Shown: positions 1 through 10,197, counted from the stretch's first letter. The stretch is DNA of 29,152 nucleotides from Haplomitrium mnioides (GCA_049999725.1 JBNGIS010039068.1:1-29152), one strand, 5' to 3'. Program-made: numbers and translations. The notes: a model not told the origin generated them from the sequence alone.

Positions 1-95
1 CCTCGTTTTTGATGTTTTTTGATATGAAAAATCACAATTTTTCCTAGAAAAAAAAATAGTTCTTGTTCTGAGTAGCCTGTTCATGGTTCAAAGTA
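1..95 (+). repeat. Fragment of element C leader, sense orientation
   Basis: This stretch is close to the reverse complement of about 28960-29053, which is the leader just upstream of the element C gag. Both contain the words cctcgtttttgatgtttttt and ctgagtagcct. The match begins at the first base, so it probably continues to the left outside the window. It stops near 95, where family B LTR sequence takes over. It therefore looks like a second, truncated C copy in the opposite orientation, joined directly to a B LTR remnant. Confidence 0.7.
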
Positions 96-1014
96 GCGGC
101 TGTTTAGTGTCGGTGCACTGCGTAGTAAGACCTATCAAGGCTCAAGGGTGGAGTGAGCTACCTGCAGCTGGTAAAGTTGTCTTCCAGAGGTGGAAGTCAA
201 AGAAACTCTCTTCCTAGCATGAGGAAGTAAAAGTAGGGCTTCTCGCGAAGGAAGTTAAAAAACTATCTGGAGAGGAAGGTGTGTGGGTTGCTGGGCTGCA
301 GTTGTAAGGCAGCGTGACTCATAGGAGAAGTATCATTTGGTAGAAATCCAAAGGGCCTTCAAGGATTATGTTTTAAAAAACTCTTGCACATAGTGTATAA
401 ATGTGTTGTTCATATATGTGTAGTTAGATTTCGTTTCTGCATTGTGTTATAGAGTTGTATTAGATTATGAGACACAGATCAACTAAGCAGACCCTGGGAA
501 CAACCTTGAAGGGGGAGTCCAATCCCTTGACACAAGTCTGGTAGCCTGGGGGTAAATGCTCTCTAGTCTGATTCTGTTGCATAGATTAGGACTTAGTGCA
601 ATAAGATAGTTAGGATAATCTGTTCCAGCTCTGTGACAACCTTGAGAGAGGGAGTCCAGCCTTTTGTATTGTTTAGTGGTGCAGGTCACTAGCACCCATT
701 CTGCCCCAAGCACGAATAAGGTGGTAGGGTCTGAGTTATTGGGCTCTTGGAATAAAGTGCAGGAATTACACACAAACCAAATGGGGGGTGATGGATGGGG
801 ACCTGAGAAGGGTCGAGTGACTAACTTGAGAATAACAAGAAGAAGAGTGAGAAATGCATATAAGGCCTGTAAGGAGAGAAAGAGTCTTTAAGGTCTGAAA
901 ATGGTAACTGGTAAGGGGTCATCTCAGAAAAGAACCTGAAAGCCCATAAACCTGTCCTCCCCTGCACTCAAAACAGGGTCTTAAGAGGTTAAGGCTTGAA
1001 ACAGAGAATGGACA
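96..1014 (+). mobile_element. Family B LTR, 3' portion (copy B-1)
   Basis: The segment aligns by eye with the reverse complement of 2376-3260, the 3' part of the complete B solo LTR. Shared landmarks are cagctggtaaag near 167, gaggaagtaaaag near 221, the block ending ggccttcaagg near 365, and the terminal words ttaaggcttgaaacagag before aatggACA. The LTR 3' end is placed at 1014 on the canonical terminal ACA. No primer-binding site follows, so it is a solo or 3' LTR end rather than a 5' LTR. Its 5' part is missing, replaced by element C leader sequence. The small open frames here are not conserved between copies. Confidence 0.75.
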
Positions 1015-1510
1015 CTTTGGAATTCATCTTTGGATCTCCTTCAACCTTACAACGTCGGATGTTTCTTTTCAGCTGCATTTAACTCTACTGCGGATCTAAA
1101 TGACGTAGAAACATCGGCTCGATCATCATGAGGGTCACTCAAAAACTACTTTGGAATATGCAACTACAGAGACGCCGAGCTCTGTTCTTTGGATTGTAAG
1201 CTCGAATCTACGCCAAGCTGCCCAGGGTCGGATCTGCGCTAGGATCAAGATCCCAAAAGACAATCATCACCAATATTCGACCAAGTTTCCAGCTTTCGCG
1301 CCAAGTCCAGCGGACCAGTCCGCGCCAAGGGCATCTCTCCCGGATTCAACGGAACTTCAGAACGACAGTTAAGGACTTTAGACTAACTTCTTCAATTAGC
1401 CCTTACTCGTACCGTCCAGGTGTCACCGCGTCCCACGACCGTTGCTTAACAAGATTAACTACCAAAAGCGGGAGAAACAAGAATGCTTCGGAAAGGAAAG
1501 CGCGGGGGTG

Positions 1511-1518
1511 TATATATA
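1511..1518 (+). promoter_or_regulatory. TATA box of element A LTR
   Basis: The octamer tatatata lies at the same relative place as TATAAA in both D LTRs, just before the conserved block with atgtttg and gggttg. In an LTR this would direct Pol II transcription of the genomic RNA, with R beginning a few tens of bases downstream. Function is inferred from position only. Confidence 0.5.
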
Positions 1519-2340
1519 GATCGTCTACAATGTTTGGGGGGTTGAGTGTGGATGCAAGCTTGCAAGTCATGAGAACGACAGCAAAAAGGAAGACACGCGA
1601 GGGAGGGAGGGCAGAATTCTTGAGGCTTCACTTCAAGTGAGTGAACTTGAGCAGGGGGCTAATAGGGGTGGAGGTGGACTGGAGAGGCGTTGGGAATCAC
1701 TAGGCAAGGAGCTCTAGAGGCTCAGGCGATCAAGGTGTACTCATCACTACGTGTGAACCAGCATCGGAGGTGGACCGATACTTGAAAGCGGAAGGAAGTC
1801 TGGGTTGTCTTGAAACTAGAGAGGCTGCCAAAGTGGGATCTTTGGGGTCATCTTAGTGTTGTCTGTGTAGGAGCAACAACCCCAAGAACGTTTAGAAGGC
1901 ATTTCTGGTTTATTCTTTCAAGGGAAGCCAAGGAGGAGTAACTGCATTCGTGCCCGCGCATGGTGTAGAAGATCCAGCAAAGCTTTGGGGTGGAGTGGGT
2001 GTCCAGCAGTCGAGAGGACTGTCTTCCATAGGTGGAAGTCAAAGAAATCCTCTTGTGAGCTTGAGGAAGTAAATTCAAGGCTTCTTGTGAGGGAAGTTTA
2101 AAAACTATCTGGAGAAGGGTGCGTAGGTGGAAGTGGGAAGTGTGATTGGAATCGTTGGAGTCTAGAGGAAGGTCGGAATTGCGAAAGTCAAGATCGAAAG
2201 CCAAAGAAATGTGATAAAGTTTGGATCTGGGGGAAGTTAGATGAGTTGCAACAGGAAGGGAGAAATGGAGTGTTGAGAGTTCAAGCTTGTGTTGTAGAGG
2301 TTGTCCCAAGTTAAAGGATCATTGGCGGGGTGTATCGTGG

Positions 2341-2360
2341 GTGTGTGTGTGTGTGTGTGT
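2341..2360 (+). repeat. (GT)10 microsatellite in element A LTR
   Basis: Ten uninterrupted GT units. The corresponding D LTR positions read gtgtgtgagtgtgttgg, so the repeat expanded in A from a short GT-rich seed. Confidence 0.9.
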
Positions 2361-2370
2361 TCGTGGGTTA

Positions 2371-2375
2371 GTTAG
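2371..2375. repeat. Target-site duplication, left copy (GTTAG)
   Basis: GTTAG sits immediately before the TGT end of the B solo LTR and is repeated at 5938-5942 immediately after its ACA end. The uninterrupted D LTR2 reads ttagttagttttgtattctg at this place, which is what removal of the LTR plus one GTTAG copy would give. Confidence 0.9.
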
Positions 2376-3689
2376 TGTCGCTCCTCTGTTTCAGGCCTTA
2401 ACCTTTTCAGGCCATAGTTTGGTTGCAGGGGAGGACGGTTTACATGCTTTCAGGCTCTTTTCTTAGATTCAAAGGATACTTCCTTTCCTTTCCAGCCTTT
2501 AACACACTACTCTCTCTTCCTTCTGATTGCACCCAAGTCAGTTACTCAAACATTCTGAGGTCCACATCCATAACACCCAGTTGTGATTTGTGTGATTCTT
2601 CCGCTTTATTCAGAGGACCCAATGTCTTAGGCCTTGCCATCTTATTTGTGCTTGGGGCAGAATGGGTGCTGTGACCTGCACCAATGTTCAATACAACAGT
2701 TCTGAACTCCCCTTTTGAGGGTTGTCACAAGATTGACACCACTATTTCCAAGTTATTCTAAGTATGCACTAATTCCTAAGCTCTACTTGTAGGACCAAGA
2801 ATAGAGGGCATTCATCCCTATGATCACTTGGTTGTGTCTAGGGGTTTGACTCCCCCTCTAGAGTGGTCCCAAGGTCTGCTCAGCTGATCTGGCTGTCTCC
2901 TAATCTAATGAACATACAGAACTTCAATGCAGAACACAAATCTAACTACACAAATATGGGCAAACGATTTATACAATATACAAGAGAAAACATAGTCCTT
3001 GAAGGCCCTCTGGATTTCCACAAATTGATACTTCCCTTATGAGTCATGCTGCCTTACAACCTACAGCCCAGCAACCCACACACCCTCCTCTCCAGATAGT
3101 TTTTTTAACTTCCCTCTCGAGAAGCCTTGCTTTTACTTCCTCAAGCTAGGAAGAGAGTTTCTTTGACTTCCACCTCTAGAAGACAGCTTTACCAGCTGCA
3201 AGTAGCCCACTCCACCCTCGAGCCTCGACGGTCATCCCACGTAGTGCTCAGGCACTAACGCAACCTACCTCCTCTCATCTCCACTTGAAGAAACACACCA
3301 GAGTGTACTCCGAACACTCTGGCCTGATGCACTTGCACAAGGAGTTGTTGAGCCGACTCCAAGCTTCTCACTTGGTAGCCCCTCCTTAGTTCTTAGCAGA
3401 CCAAGAATTCCATCGAACTAACGTATCGGTTCACTTCCGCTCTGGTCCATCGGCAAAGACGAGTACACCTAGATTGCCCGAGCATCCAGAGCTCCTCACT
3501 TTACGATTCTCGGCGCCCCTCCAGTCCACCTCCGAATCCCTCTGGCCCCTTGGAGCTAGTACACCCGCTTCATGCAATTCCTCACTGAACTCTTCACCCT
3601 TGCCTTACCATACGCAATTCACTTGTCTTGTGGTCGTTGTTGCTTCCTGCAATCGCCCATGCATCAACCCCCAAGAATTCGATGGCCAC

Positions 3690-3706
3690 CAAGGTATACT
3701 CCCCCC
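3690..3706 (-). promoter_or_regulatory. Possible TATA-like site of B solo LTR
   Basis: Read on the minus strand, gggggagtatacctt occupies the place of gggggaggtataaatc in the D LTR, and both are followed by a similar ttgatgcatggg / ttgttgattgtgg stretch. The TATA match itself is weak. Confidence 0.3.
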
Positions 3707-4037
3707 TGCGCGCTGAACCCGCAAGCCCCGATCCGATGAATAGTCGTTATGGCCGTTGAGCTCGAAGTGGGAGAAGGTGATGCGTGGCTCCCTTGTTCGT
3801 TAATCTAGTTACCCTGGAAAAGGAAATCGAGCCGCGTGTCCCATTAGTTGATCGAAAACGATAAGTACAACGGTGACCTCTCGAGGAGTCCGAGGAATCT
3901 TATGGGAAGAGATTCCGCAGATTCCTGCAGAACCAAGTCCGAAGAGGCCCTTCAGAACCGAGTTCTGAAGTGCCCCACCAAACTGAGTCTACAGAATCTC
4001 CACAGATTCCCTTGTAGATCCCTCTTTCTTCTCCTCG

Positions 4038-4360
4038 CGCCACGTCGTCCGACGCTGCCCTACAAGGGGGTAGGCTGACCGTTGTGCTGACCGCTCCTTC
4101 CGCTGTTGACACATACGTTGCCCGATGTCCGATGAACTCTCCTCTTTGCGCCGCGTGTCCCGTAAGTTGCTTCGAGGTCCCTGGAGTCGCCACGTCCTCC
4201 GAAGGACGCTGCCAACGCCGCCCCGCAAGGGGGTAGGCTAACCGTCACGCTGACTTCCTTCCAAGGTTGACCATCGGAACCCCTTGCGTGCTTCCCAAGG
4301 CGCCACGTCGTCCGAAGGCCGCCATCCGACGCCGCCCCGCAAGGGGGTAGGCGGACCGTC
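4038..4360 (-). repeat. Three degenerate GC-rich tandem units in B solo LTR
   Basis: A block containing cgccacgtcgtccga, then ccgccccgcaagggggtagg, then gaccgt recurs at about 4038-4080, 4188-4250 and 4300-4360, with spacings of roughly 165 and 115 bp. D LTRs hold one related copy each (near 20622-20660 and 26200-26235), read on the opposite strand as cgcctacccctctgcagggc. The expansion is therefore specific to family B. Confidence 0.7.
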
Positions 4361-5177
4361 GCACAGACCCTTCTTCTGAAGTTGACCTTCGAAAACCTTA
4401 CCTAGCTCCCCAACGCACCACGTTTCCGAAGCCCTCCCGCGGACTCCTTGCGCTCGTCACGTCACTCGAAGAGCCAATGCGGACTTACCCTGCTCGCCGA
4501 ATAAGAACTATGTCGATGTTGCCGTTTCGTTGTACCTTTGAAGTAAGAACTACACGTGCGCCCGAGGCTATCTTCGTTAACACTTCCGAAAGCTTGATAT
4601 AAGAACTATAAGACCCTTTCAGACCGTTCGCCCTTTTGAACTTTTGGATGTCTGCCACACCCCGTCAAACTTTCACCCTTCTAGTTGCCGAAGCGGCAAA
4701 GAGTCACCCTTTTGGCGCCGCTAGCTCCTTCGTCGATCGCACTGGCGTTAGCTTCATTTTCCGGTCGTTGTCATCTCGCTTGCTGATTTGCCGATAGATC
4801 GTCCTTTCATCGTGCCCCTCGTTTCTCCCCACTGGATAGGTGCCATATCGCCATTTTAGCTTAGCCTTCTTCTCGTTGGACGGTTTGCGATGGCTCACCG
4901 TTTCGCCATTGATGCGCATCATTTGAACCGGATCGCTGACAAGTTGCCTTCACTCGCTTTTATTTGGCCCGCTAGGTGATCTGTCCCCCTTTCGGCTCTC
5001 CTCTGTGTTTCCTGTTTGACGGATCCGCGCTAAGTCGCCCCTTCAGCTTCCCCTCTCCTCCTCCGCTTGGATCTCCGATGTATCATCCTTTCGGTGCTTC
5101 TCTGTTTTCCTTCGGCCATACCCTCGATATGTTTCTGCTTCGGGCCCCTCTCCTTGGTCCCCTGTTGGTTTCCTCGC

Positions 5178-5250
5178 GGATCCCTCTTAACCGGGGTCCC
5201 CACGTCGCAAGATGGATTGGAACCCCATTAAGTGGGCTCCCCACTTAAGG
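5178..5250 (-). promoter_or_regulatory. U3 module shared by families B and D
   Basis: On the minus strand this reads aagtgggg..cccacttaa, then gttccaatcc, then a cgacgtgggg word, then ttaagagggat. The same ordered words occur in B-3 (11933-12005) and in both D LTRs (19646-19717 and 25220-25293). It lies in the U3 region upstream of the TATA position. A regulatory role is inferred from conservation in an otherwise divergent region. Confidence 0.5.
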
Positions 5251-5937
5251 AGGCGCTTTTCCGCAGAATCACGAGCCTCCTAGTGCCGCCACGTCATCTG
5301 TGGAATCCCGCGAAATGCACCGGAGACGCCACATCTCCGTGGAATCTCGCGGGACCTTCTTGGGACTCCACTCTTCCGCCATGACTCGCAGACTCAAATG
5401 GAGCGTTCGATCGGCCCTTGCAAGGCTCGCTCCTGTTTGTGGGATTGAGGCGCCCCTCTTCCCTGGCCTTGCTCGTCCTCGTGACGATCTCACCTCCTCC
5501 TTTCAGCTCCTGATCAATGCTTCCCGATTTGTGGCCGCTGCAGGACCCCCGTGATCTGCCTTTCTTCGGAGTGCCTTCGGATTTCCTTGTTGTGGATTCG
5601 TCCTTCTTCCTCCTGCAATCGCTTCGCCATAGGTGGTCGCCCTCCTCTTTCTCCCCAGGCTCCGATCTCCGCATCTTTGTGAGGCCCACGAATTCTCGCT
5701 GGCCTGCTTCGGAATTTGAAAGGTTGCCCCTCCTCTGGCTGGCGATCATGGTCCCCTCCTCATCTCCTCTGCCATGATCATGTTTCCCTCCCATGACTCA
5801 TGCGCCCTTCTCTTAGTAGCTATTTGAGGGCAACCCGTGGCTCCTAAGAGGCCCTCACACTTGCTAAGGAGTATTTGGGCCAGAGATTCTTCCAATTTGC
5901 TGAATTCTTCTTTAGGCACCTGAATCGCTGGCTGACA

Positions 5938-6364
5938 GTTAGTTTTGTCTTCTGTTTGTATTTCTTGAAATGACACTTCGGATCCGAAGTAAATAGGATC
6001 TCAGCTCAATAGGAATCTAAGAATCAGCCTCAGAGGGGAAGCAAGTACCGTAGATAGGTCCCTTATATAATTCAGATGTCAGGGCTTGATCCTATATTGT
6101 AAACATTTGAGTTTGGATCCTATTTCGGATCCCTGAAATCCACTTCGGAATTTGATCAGAGAAGTTTTTGAGGTGTAGATGAATGTCTAAATAAAGAATT
6201 GAACAAGGAGAAGAGCCTGTAAGGTGAGGAGGAACAACCTTAAGGCCTCAAAGTGATAACTTGCAGTGGGGCCATCTCATAAAAGAACCTAAACCCCGTA
6301 ATGTCCGCCCTTTCCTTTCGAAGAGTAGACTTTGGTGGTTAACGCCCGAAGGAGGGGGCTGACA
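5938..6364 (+). mobile_element. Element A 5' LTR, 3' end after the B insertion
   Basis: Starting with the second GTTAG copy, this matches D LTR1 22009-22444 and D LTR2 27590-28020 almost continuously: ttcagatgtcagggcttgatcc, ttggatcctatt, cataaaagaac and ggttaacg. It ends ctGACA at 6364, followed by the same tacatttttt spacer and primer-binding site as D. An aataaa at 6190-6195 could serve as a poly(A) signal but is not conserved in D. Confidence 0.88.
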
Positions 6365-6373
6365 TACATTTTT

Positions 6374-6390
6374 TGGCGCTAGAAGGAGGG
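6374..6390 (+). other. Primer-binding site of element A
   Basis: TGGCGCTAGAAGGAGGG begins 9 nt after the LTR end and starts with the TGG expected from pairing with a tRNA CCA tail. The identical 17-mer is at 22454-22470 in D. The first six bases agree with the tRNA-Asp complement used by Athila-type elements, but the remainder does not, so the primer tRNA is not identified. Confidence 0.75.
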
Positions 6391-6517
6391 CACAAGGTTT
6401 GAGAAACCTGAGACCAACTCGAAGCCAAGATATCACTTTGTGCACCAGAGACCCCAAGTCGGACTAGGAAGGCAAATTCCGAAACAGAGCATCGGATTGC
6501 GAATCTATTAAGAAAGA

Positions 6518-8447
6518 GTGGCGGAAGGCAGAGGCTTGTGGGTGGGAGTGCCCGTGACCAAGGCGGGGATGGCCAATCTGGTACCCCCTTCCAGGCTGAG
6601 GGGTAGATTCAAGTACAAGTCCTTCAAAAGGCGTCCGAAAGACAATCTTGATATCTGGTTGGATGTTCTGGAGAATACCTCAGCAACAAATGGGGAAAGC
6701 CATGTTAAAATTAGAATCTTGCCTGCAGTTTTAAAGGGAGAGGCACAACCATGGTATAAAGACTTGCCGAACAATGTCAAGAGAGATTGGGGAGCCTTCA
6801 AAGCAGCGTTCATTGATGAATTCCGAGGAATCGGAGAGGAGATAGAGGCACTGATCAAAATGGGTCAGTTGAGAATGAAGAGGAAAGAATCGATAAAAAA
6901 ATTCCTTTAGAGATTCAAGAAGGTGGCTTGCAAGCTAAATTTGCCGGCCACGGATGAATTGTTGACCTCATGGTTTCTTGCAGCCCTGCCCAGAGGAATC
7001 GGAACCTGGGTGAGGCACACAGATCCTCAAACTTTGGAAGAGGCGGTCAATGCGGCCTAGTCCCATGTCAAGGCTGCAATCACCAGCTCCAGAAGGAAGA
7101 CAAAGACAAGGTATGAATCTGAAGATTCTTCGGACACTTCGGAAAGTGAGGGAGAAACAGAGGAGAGTTTCGACGCTACTTCGGAAAGCGAAGGAGGTTC
7201 TGATAGCAACAGCTCAGAAGAGGATCGGAACTCCAAGAAAAAAGGAAAAAAAAGAAAGACCAAAGTAAAAAGAAGCAGGCCAAAGAACGAGAAGTGCATC
7301 GCCACAAAGGAGTTTGGAAGGGGAAATCAAAGGGGAGTGAACCCCCGAACCCAGCAGAAGGTCCGCCGGGAAGGATTGGATGGATGAATTAAGTGCAAAG
7401 ATGGAGGCGATGAATATCCTCTTGGCCGGAATCAAACCAGAAGGTCGGCCACTTCCAACCAAGCGAGTCGGAGTATAGTACATTCGATATAACAAGCACT
7501 GCCACTCCACTCAGGAATGCCCCGCAGAAAATAACGCAATTCACTACGTGCGGGAGGAAGCACCCGAATTCATAAGGGAAGAAGTGGACTACGTCTTTGA
7601 AGAGGCCCCTGAGGCGGTCTACCAAATCAGTAGAGGACCTCAAACTATGCTAAGTCGGCCTCCAGGCGTCAACGGCGGACAGGGAAATGGTTGGAGTGCA
7701 ACCAAGCCTCCGCGGACAACCATTATGGTGTGCTGGAATTGTGGCTAGCCAGGGTACATTTCCTCCAATTGTTCTGAACCCAGAAAGAGTGGCTATGGAC
7801 AACCACCGGCTCTCTGCTTCCAATGCAAAAAGAAGAGGGATGTAGTTGTGAATTGCTCGCTCAACCGAAGACTTGAAGCTAACCCTCACCCATGCATGAA
7901 CCCTCTCCCACCCTCAGCAGTAAATTTAATAGAGTTGGAAATCCGCCATGAGGAGGAGGAAGCTGAATTACCCAGATGGGAAACCCCTATCCTGGAGGAT
8001 TGCTATCGGGTGGTAACTCGATCGGGAACCAACTCCAAGCCAAAAAGCCAGTGGAAAAAAGAGTGGAAATTGAAGAAGGGATTGGCTCCCGAATCCTCAC
8101 CTCGGAGTGATTCAGATTACAATCGGTATAATCCGAAGTGGTTCTACCCAAAGCAACAGGATAATGTTGGGAAGCAGCCGGAGGCATTGGATGCTCTGGA
8201 AGAAGAGGAGGAAGCCCTAGAAACCCTGAAAACCATCCGAAACCATCAAGAAAAACCCAAAGAATCCAAAGTAAAGATCCCCACCCTAGAAGGAGAAGCT
8301 AAGCCCATTCCCTACATCATCCAAGCTGATTTAAGAGATTGCCCAGCTACGACCATAGTGGGACAGTTGATCAAAGACAGTCCAATATACAGACACCAGT
8401 TGAGAGAATTGTTGATGGGTTCGAAGCAAAGAAGGAAATTACCCTGA
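6518..8447 (+). pseudogene. gag: Element A gag (capsid and nucleocapsid), broken
   Basis: Gag builds the cytoplasmic virus-like particle. The capsid domain of the Retrotrans_gag family runs from about 6590 to 7080, with the typical WLDVLE, AQPWYKDLP, W..F..AFIDEF and ALPRGIGTWV segments. It is interrupted by in-frame TAG codons at 6908 and 7058. An acidic Ser/Glu/Asp-rich stretch and a Lys-rich stretch follow (about 7090-7270), then at least one frameshift into the frame that is open from 7548. That frame carries two zinc knuckles. The first (7731-7772) reads CWNCG-stop-PGY..NC, with a TAG at 7746 and His changed to Tyr. The second (7816-7857) reads CFQCKKKRDVVVNC, with Asp in the His place. 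The tail EDCYRVVTRS near 8000 is also found in D. The frame ends with TGA at 8445. The start at 6518 is the first usable ATG after the primer-binding site but may not be native. Confidence 0.85.
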
Positions 8448-9134
8448 GTCGGAGTCCAAGTGGATTTGCAACTGGTCTGCGAAGACAAAGGAGCACCAGA
8501 GATCGATATCTAAATAGCAGGGTGCACCTTATCCTTAGTGCTAGTAGACGGAGGGGTAGGAGTCAATATCATGATTGAGGAGACCGTCCATAAATTGGGA
8601 TTCAAGGAATTCCAACCCACTGTCAGAATCATGAGATTGGCGGATGGGTCTCGAGTAAAACCACTGGGCTCCCTACTTCGGATCCCTACCTTCATCAGAG
8701 GCAAGGAATTTAAATTGAATTACTTGGTGATGCGCCGAGCTCGAGCCTCTCCCTACCCAGTGCTAATTGGAAGACCATGGCTGTATGGAGCCCGAGTCCT
8801 CCACAATTGGGGGAATTCCACTTTGGTGTTTGGTCCTGAAAAAACGGAGGTGCACTACGGGCCAGTGCCACATCTGGGAGAGACCCAAGCTGAAGACGAG
8901 TATGATAGTGAATGGTCCGAAGAAGACAAAGAATCGAAATATCACTACTGGGTCCAGATGGTCACTGAAGCTACAAAGAACGATCTAACGGAAGAAGGGC
9001 TTGGGGAGTCAATCAATTGGAACTCAAAGAGGGCACCAAGAAAACGTCTATGCAAAGGTGAACCACTGAATGTTCAGAGGGAGGTAAGGACACTAAGGTT
9101 GGAAGAAAAGAGAGGTCCGAAGTGTCACATCTGA
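8448..9134 (+). pseudogene. Element A aspartic protease, broken
   Basis: The retropepsin domain that would process Gag-Pol lies in the same frame as the nucleocapsid part upstream, so gag and protease were probably one frame. The active-site region is LVDGGVGVNIM near 8538-8575, with Asp-Gly-Gly instead of the common Asp-Ser/Thr-Gly; this is seen in some plant gypsy lineages. Downstream are the LADGS flap-like region and the PVLIGRPWLYG segment that usually closes the fold. A stop at 8511-8513 (TAA) separates it from gag in addition to the TGA at 8445. The open part, 8538-9134, ends with an acidic linker of low similarity to anything I recognise. Confidence 0.8.
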
Positions 9135-9447
9135 ACCTAATAGAGGAACATGGCAAGAACCACATCGGATGCAGACAAAAACCATGAACCAAGCTGAGGA
9201 AACACTACGAGAGCTAGGAGGGTTGCGATTGGCAACACGCATGTAGGAGGATGAATCAGAATGGAGAAATGAGGTGGGGATAATGCACCCAACTCAACAC
9301 AAATCCGTAGTTGTCCAGAAAGGACACAAATTCCATATCGGTTCTGGATTATCAAAAAAAAAAAAACAGTCCTTAACCCACCTCCTAGCCAATTTCAGCG
9401 ATACCTTTGCCTAGAGCCATGGGGATCTAAAGGGAGTTCCTAGAGAA
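9135..9447 (+). other. Protease-RT linker of element A with frame change
   Basis: No open frame crosses this interval. Multiple stops occur in the protease frame, and a run of 13 A lies at 9354-9366. Just after it, the RT frame becomes recognisable (LANFSDTFA, near 9376), with TAG at 9412 where related elements have Trp. The protease frame and RT frame differ by one register, and the A run is the likely place of the indel. Confidence 0.6.
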
Positions 9448-10197
9448 TTGGGGGGGCATTGGATAGATCTGGAAACCACAGCAATCCCTGTCAAGCAACG
9501 CCAGTACCGGATGAATCCTCGATTCTCCCTGTTGGTAAAGGAAGGAATCGACAAATTGCTAAAAGTGGATTTCATCTACCTAGTGCTGAACAACGAATGG
9601 GTATCGCCATTGGTCGTAGTACCAAAGAAAATTGGACAAGATAGAGAGTGAAAGATAAGGGTATGTCAGGATTTCCGAAAGCTGAATGCAACAACAAAAA
9701 AGGATCACTACCTTTTGCCCTTCACCGATGGCGTTTTAGATCTTGTCATAGGACAAGAGGTTTACAACTTCTTGGATGGGTATTTAGGATATAACCAGAT
9801 CTGGATCCGAGAAGAGGATCAGGTGAAGACAACGTTCACCACAGAATGGGAGGTGTTTGCTTTCCGAAGGATGCCTTTTGGACTTTGTAATGCACCCGAA
9901 ACATTTCAGGGGGTGATGATGAACATATTCCACGACTATCTGCGGAAATTTCTCGAGATATTCATTGATGACTTTGTGGTGTATGGAAAGATCTGCAACC
10001 ATGAGCGGGATCTGAGGCTCACTCTTCAGCAGTGCCGAGAAACAGGATTGCGCTTGCATCCGAGAAAGTGCTTCTTCGGAGTGTCCGAAGGAATACTTAT
10101 GGGACATAGGATTTCAAGCAGAGGCATAGAAGTGGATCAAGAAAAGACCGCAATTTGGATAAAGATAGCATTCCCAACCAACCTGAAGGAGGTATAA
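9370..10197 (+). pseudogene. pol: Element A reverse transcriptase, broken
   Basis: RT copies the genomic RNA into DNA in the particle. Recognisable blocks in one frame are the N-terminal KQRQYRMNP (about 9493), VSPLVVVPKK, CQDFRKLNA, FLDGYLGYNQI, FTTEWEVFAFRRMPFGLCNA, and the catalytic FIDDF at 9961-9975, in which both Asp residues are intact. LMGHRISSRGIEVD follows near 10100. In-frame stops occur at 9412 (TAG), 9649 (TGA, between GQDRE and KIRVCQDF, where Trp is usual) and 10195 (TAA). The block order and the RGIEVD segment point to the Athila/Tat side of Ty3/gypsy rather than to chromoviruses. The classification is by eye. Confidence 0.9.

Larger units (their letters stand above)
1015..2375 (+). 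mobile_element. Element A 5' LTR, upstream part
   Basis: From about 1500 onward this matches the LTRs of element D: a TATA box, then tgcaagcttgcaagtcatgaga, gtgtactcatcacta, gatctttggggt and the gaggaagtaaa leader block are in the same order as 21245-22020. The first 490 bp (1015-1505) is the inferred U3 and does not align clearly with D, so the two LTRs differ most upstream of the TATA box. The left end is cut by B LTR copy B-1. The LTR continues at 5938 after the inserted solo LTR. No gene is seen here. Confidence 0.75.
2376..5937 (-). mobile_element. Complete family B solo LTR (copy B-2), 3562 bp
   Basis: The unit starts with TGTC and ends with GACA on the plus strand and is flanked by the 5-bp duplication GTTAG. 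On the minus strand it begins TGTCAGCCAGCG at 5937 and ends GAGCGACA at 2376. Its 5' part (about 4480-5937) is the reverse complement of copy B-3 at 11246-12713, and its 3' part (2376-3260) that of copy B-1. Flanking sequence on both sides is element A LTR, and no internal domain is attached. This is what LTR-LTR recombination leaves behind. The strand is assigned from the polarity shared with B-3 and from the terminal order. Open frames inside, including one of 166 codons on the minus strand at 5294-5794, do not persist in B-3. Confidence 0.88.

Noticed and set aside
1151-1372. A 73-codon frame that could be a host exon
   Set aside because: No motif and no splice context; it lies between an LTR end and an LTR TATA box.
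1848-2309. A 153-codon open frame on the minus strand
   Set aside because: It is antisense to the element A LTR leader, and the equivalent D LTR segments do not keep it open.
4038-4360. CRISPR-like short repeats
   Set aside because: Units are long, degenerate and unevenly spaced inside an LTR, without spacers of constant length.
5294-5794. A 166-codon open frame on the minus strand
   Set aside because: It lies in the solo LTR of family B. The homologous DNA in copy B-3 has the frame broken and shifted. High GC makes long chance frames likely.
6374-6390. tRNA-Asp as the primer
   Set aside because: Only the first six bases agree; the remaining eleven do not match the Asp acceptor/T-arm as I know it.
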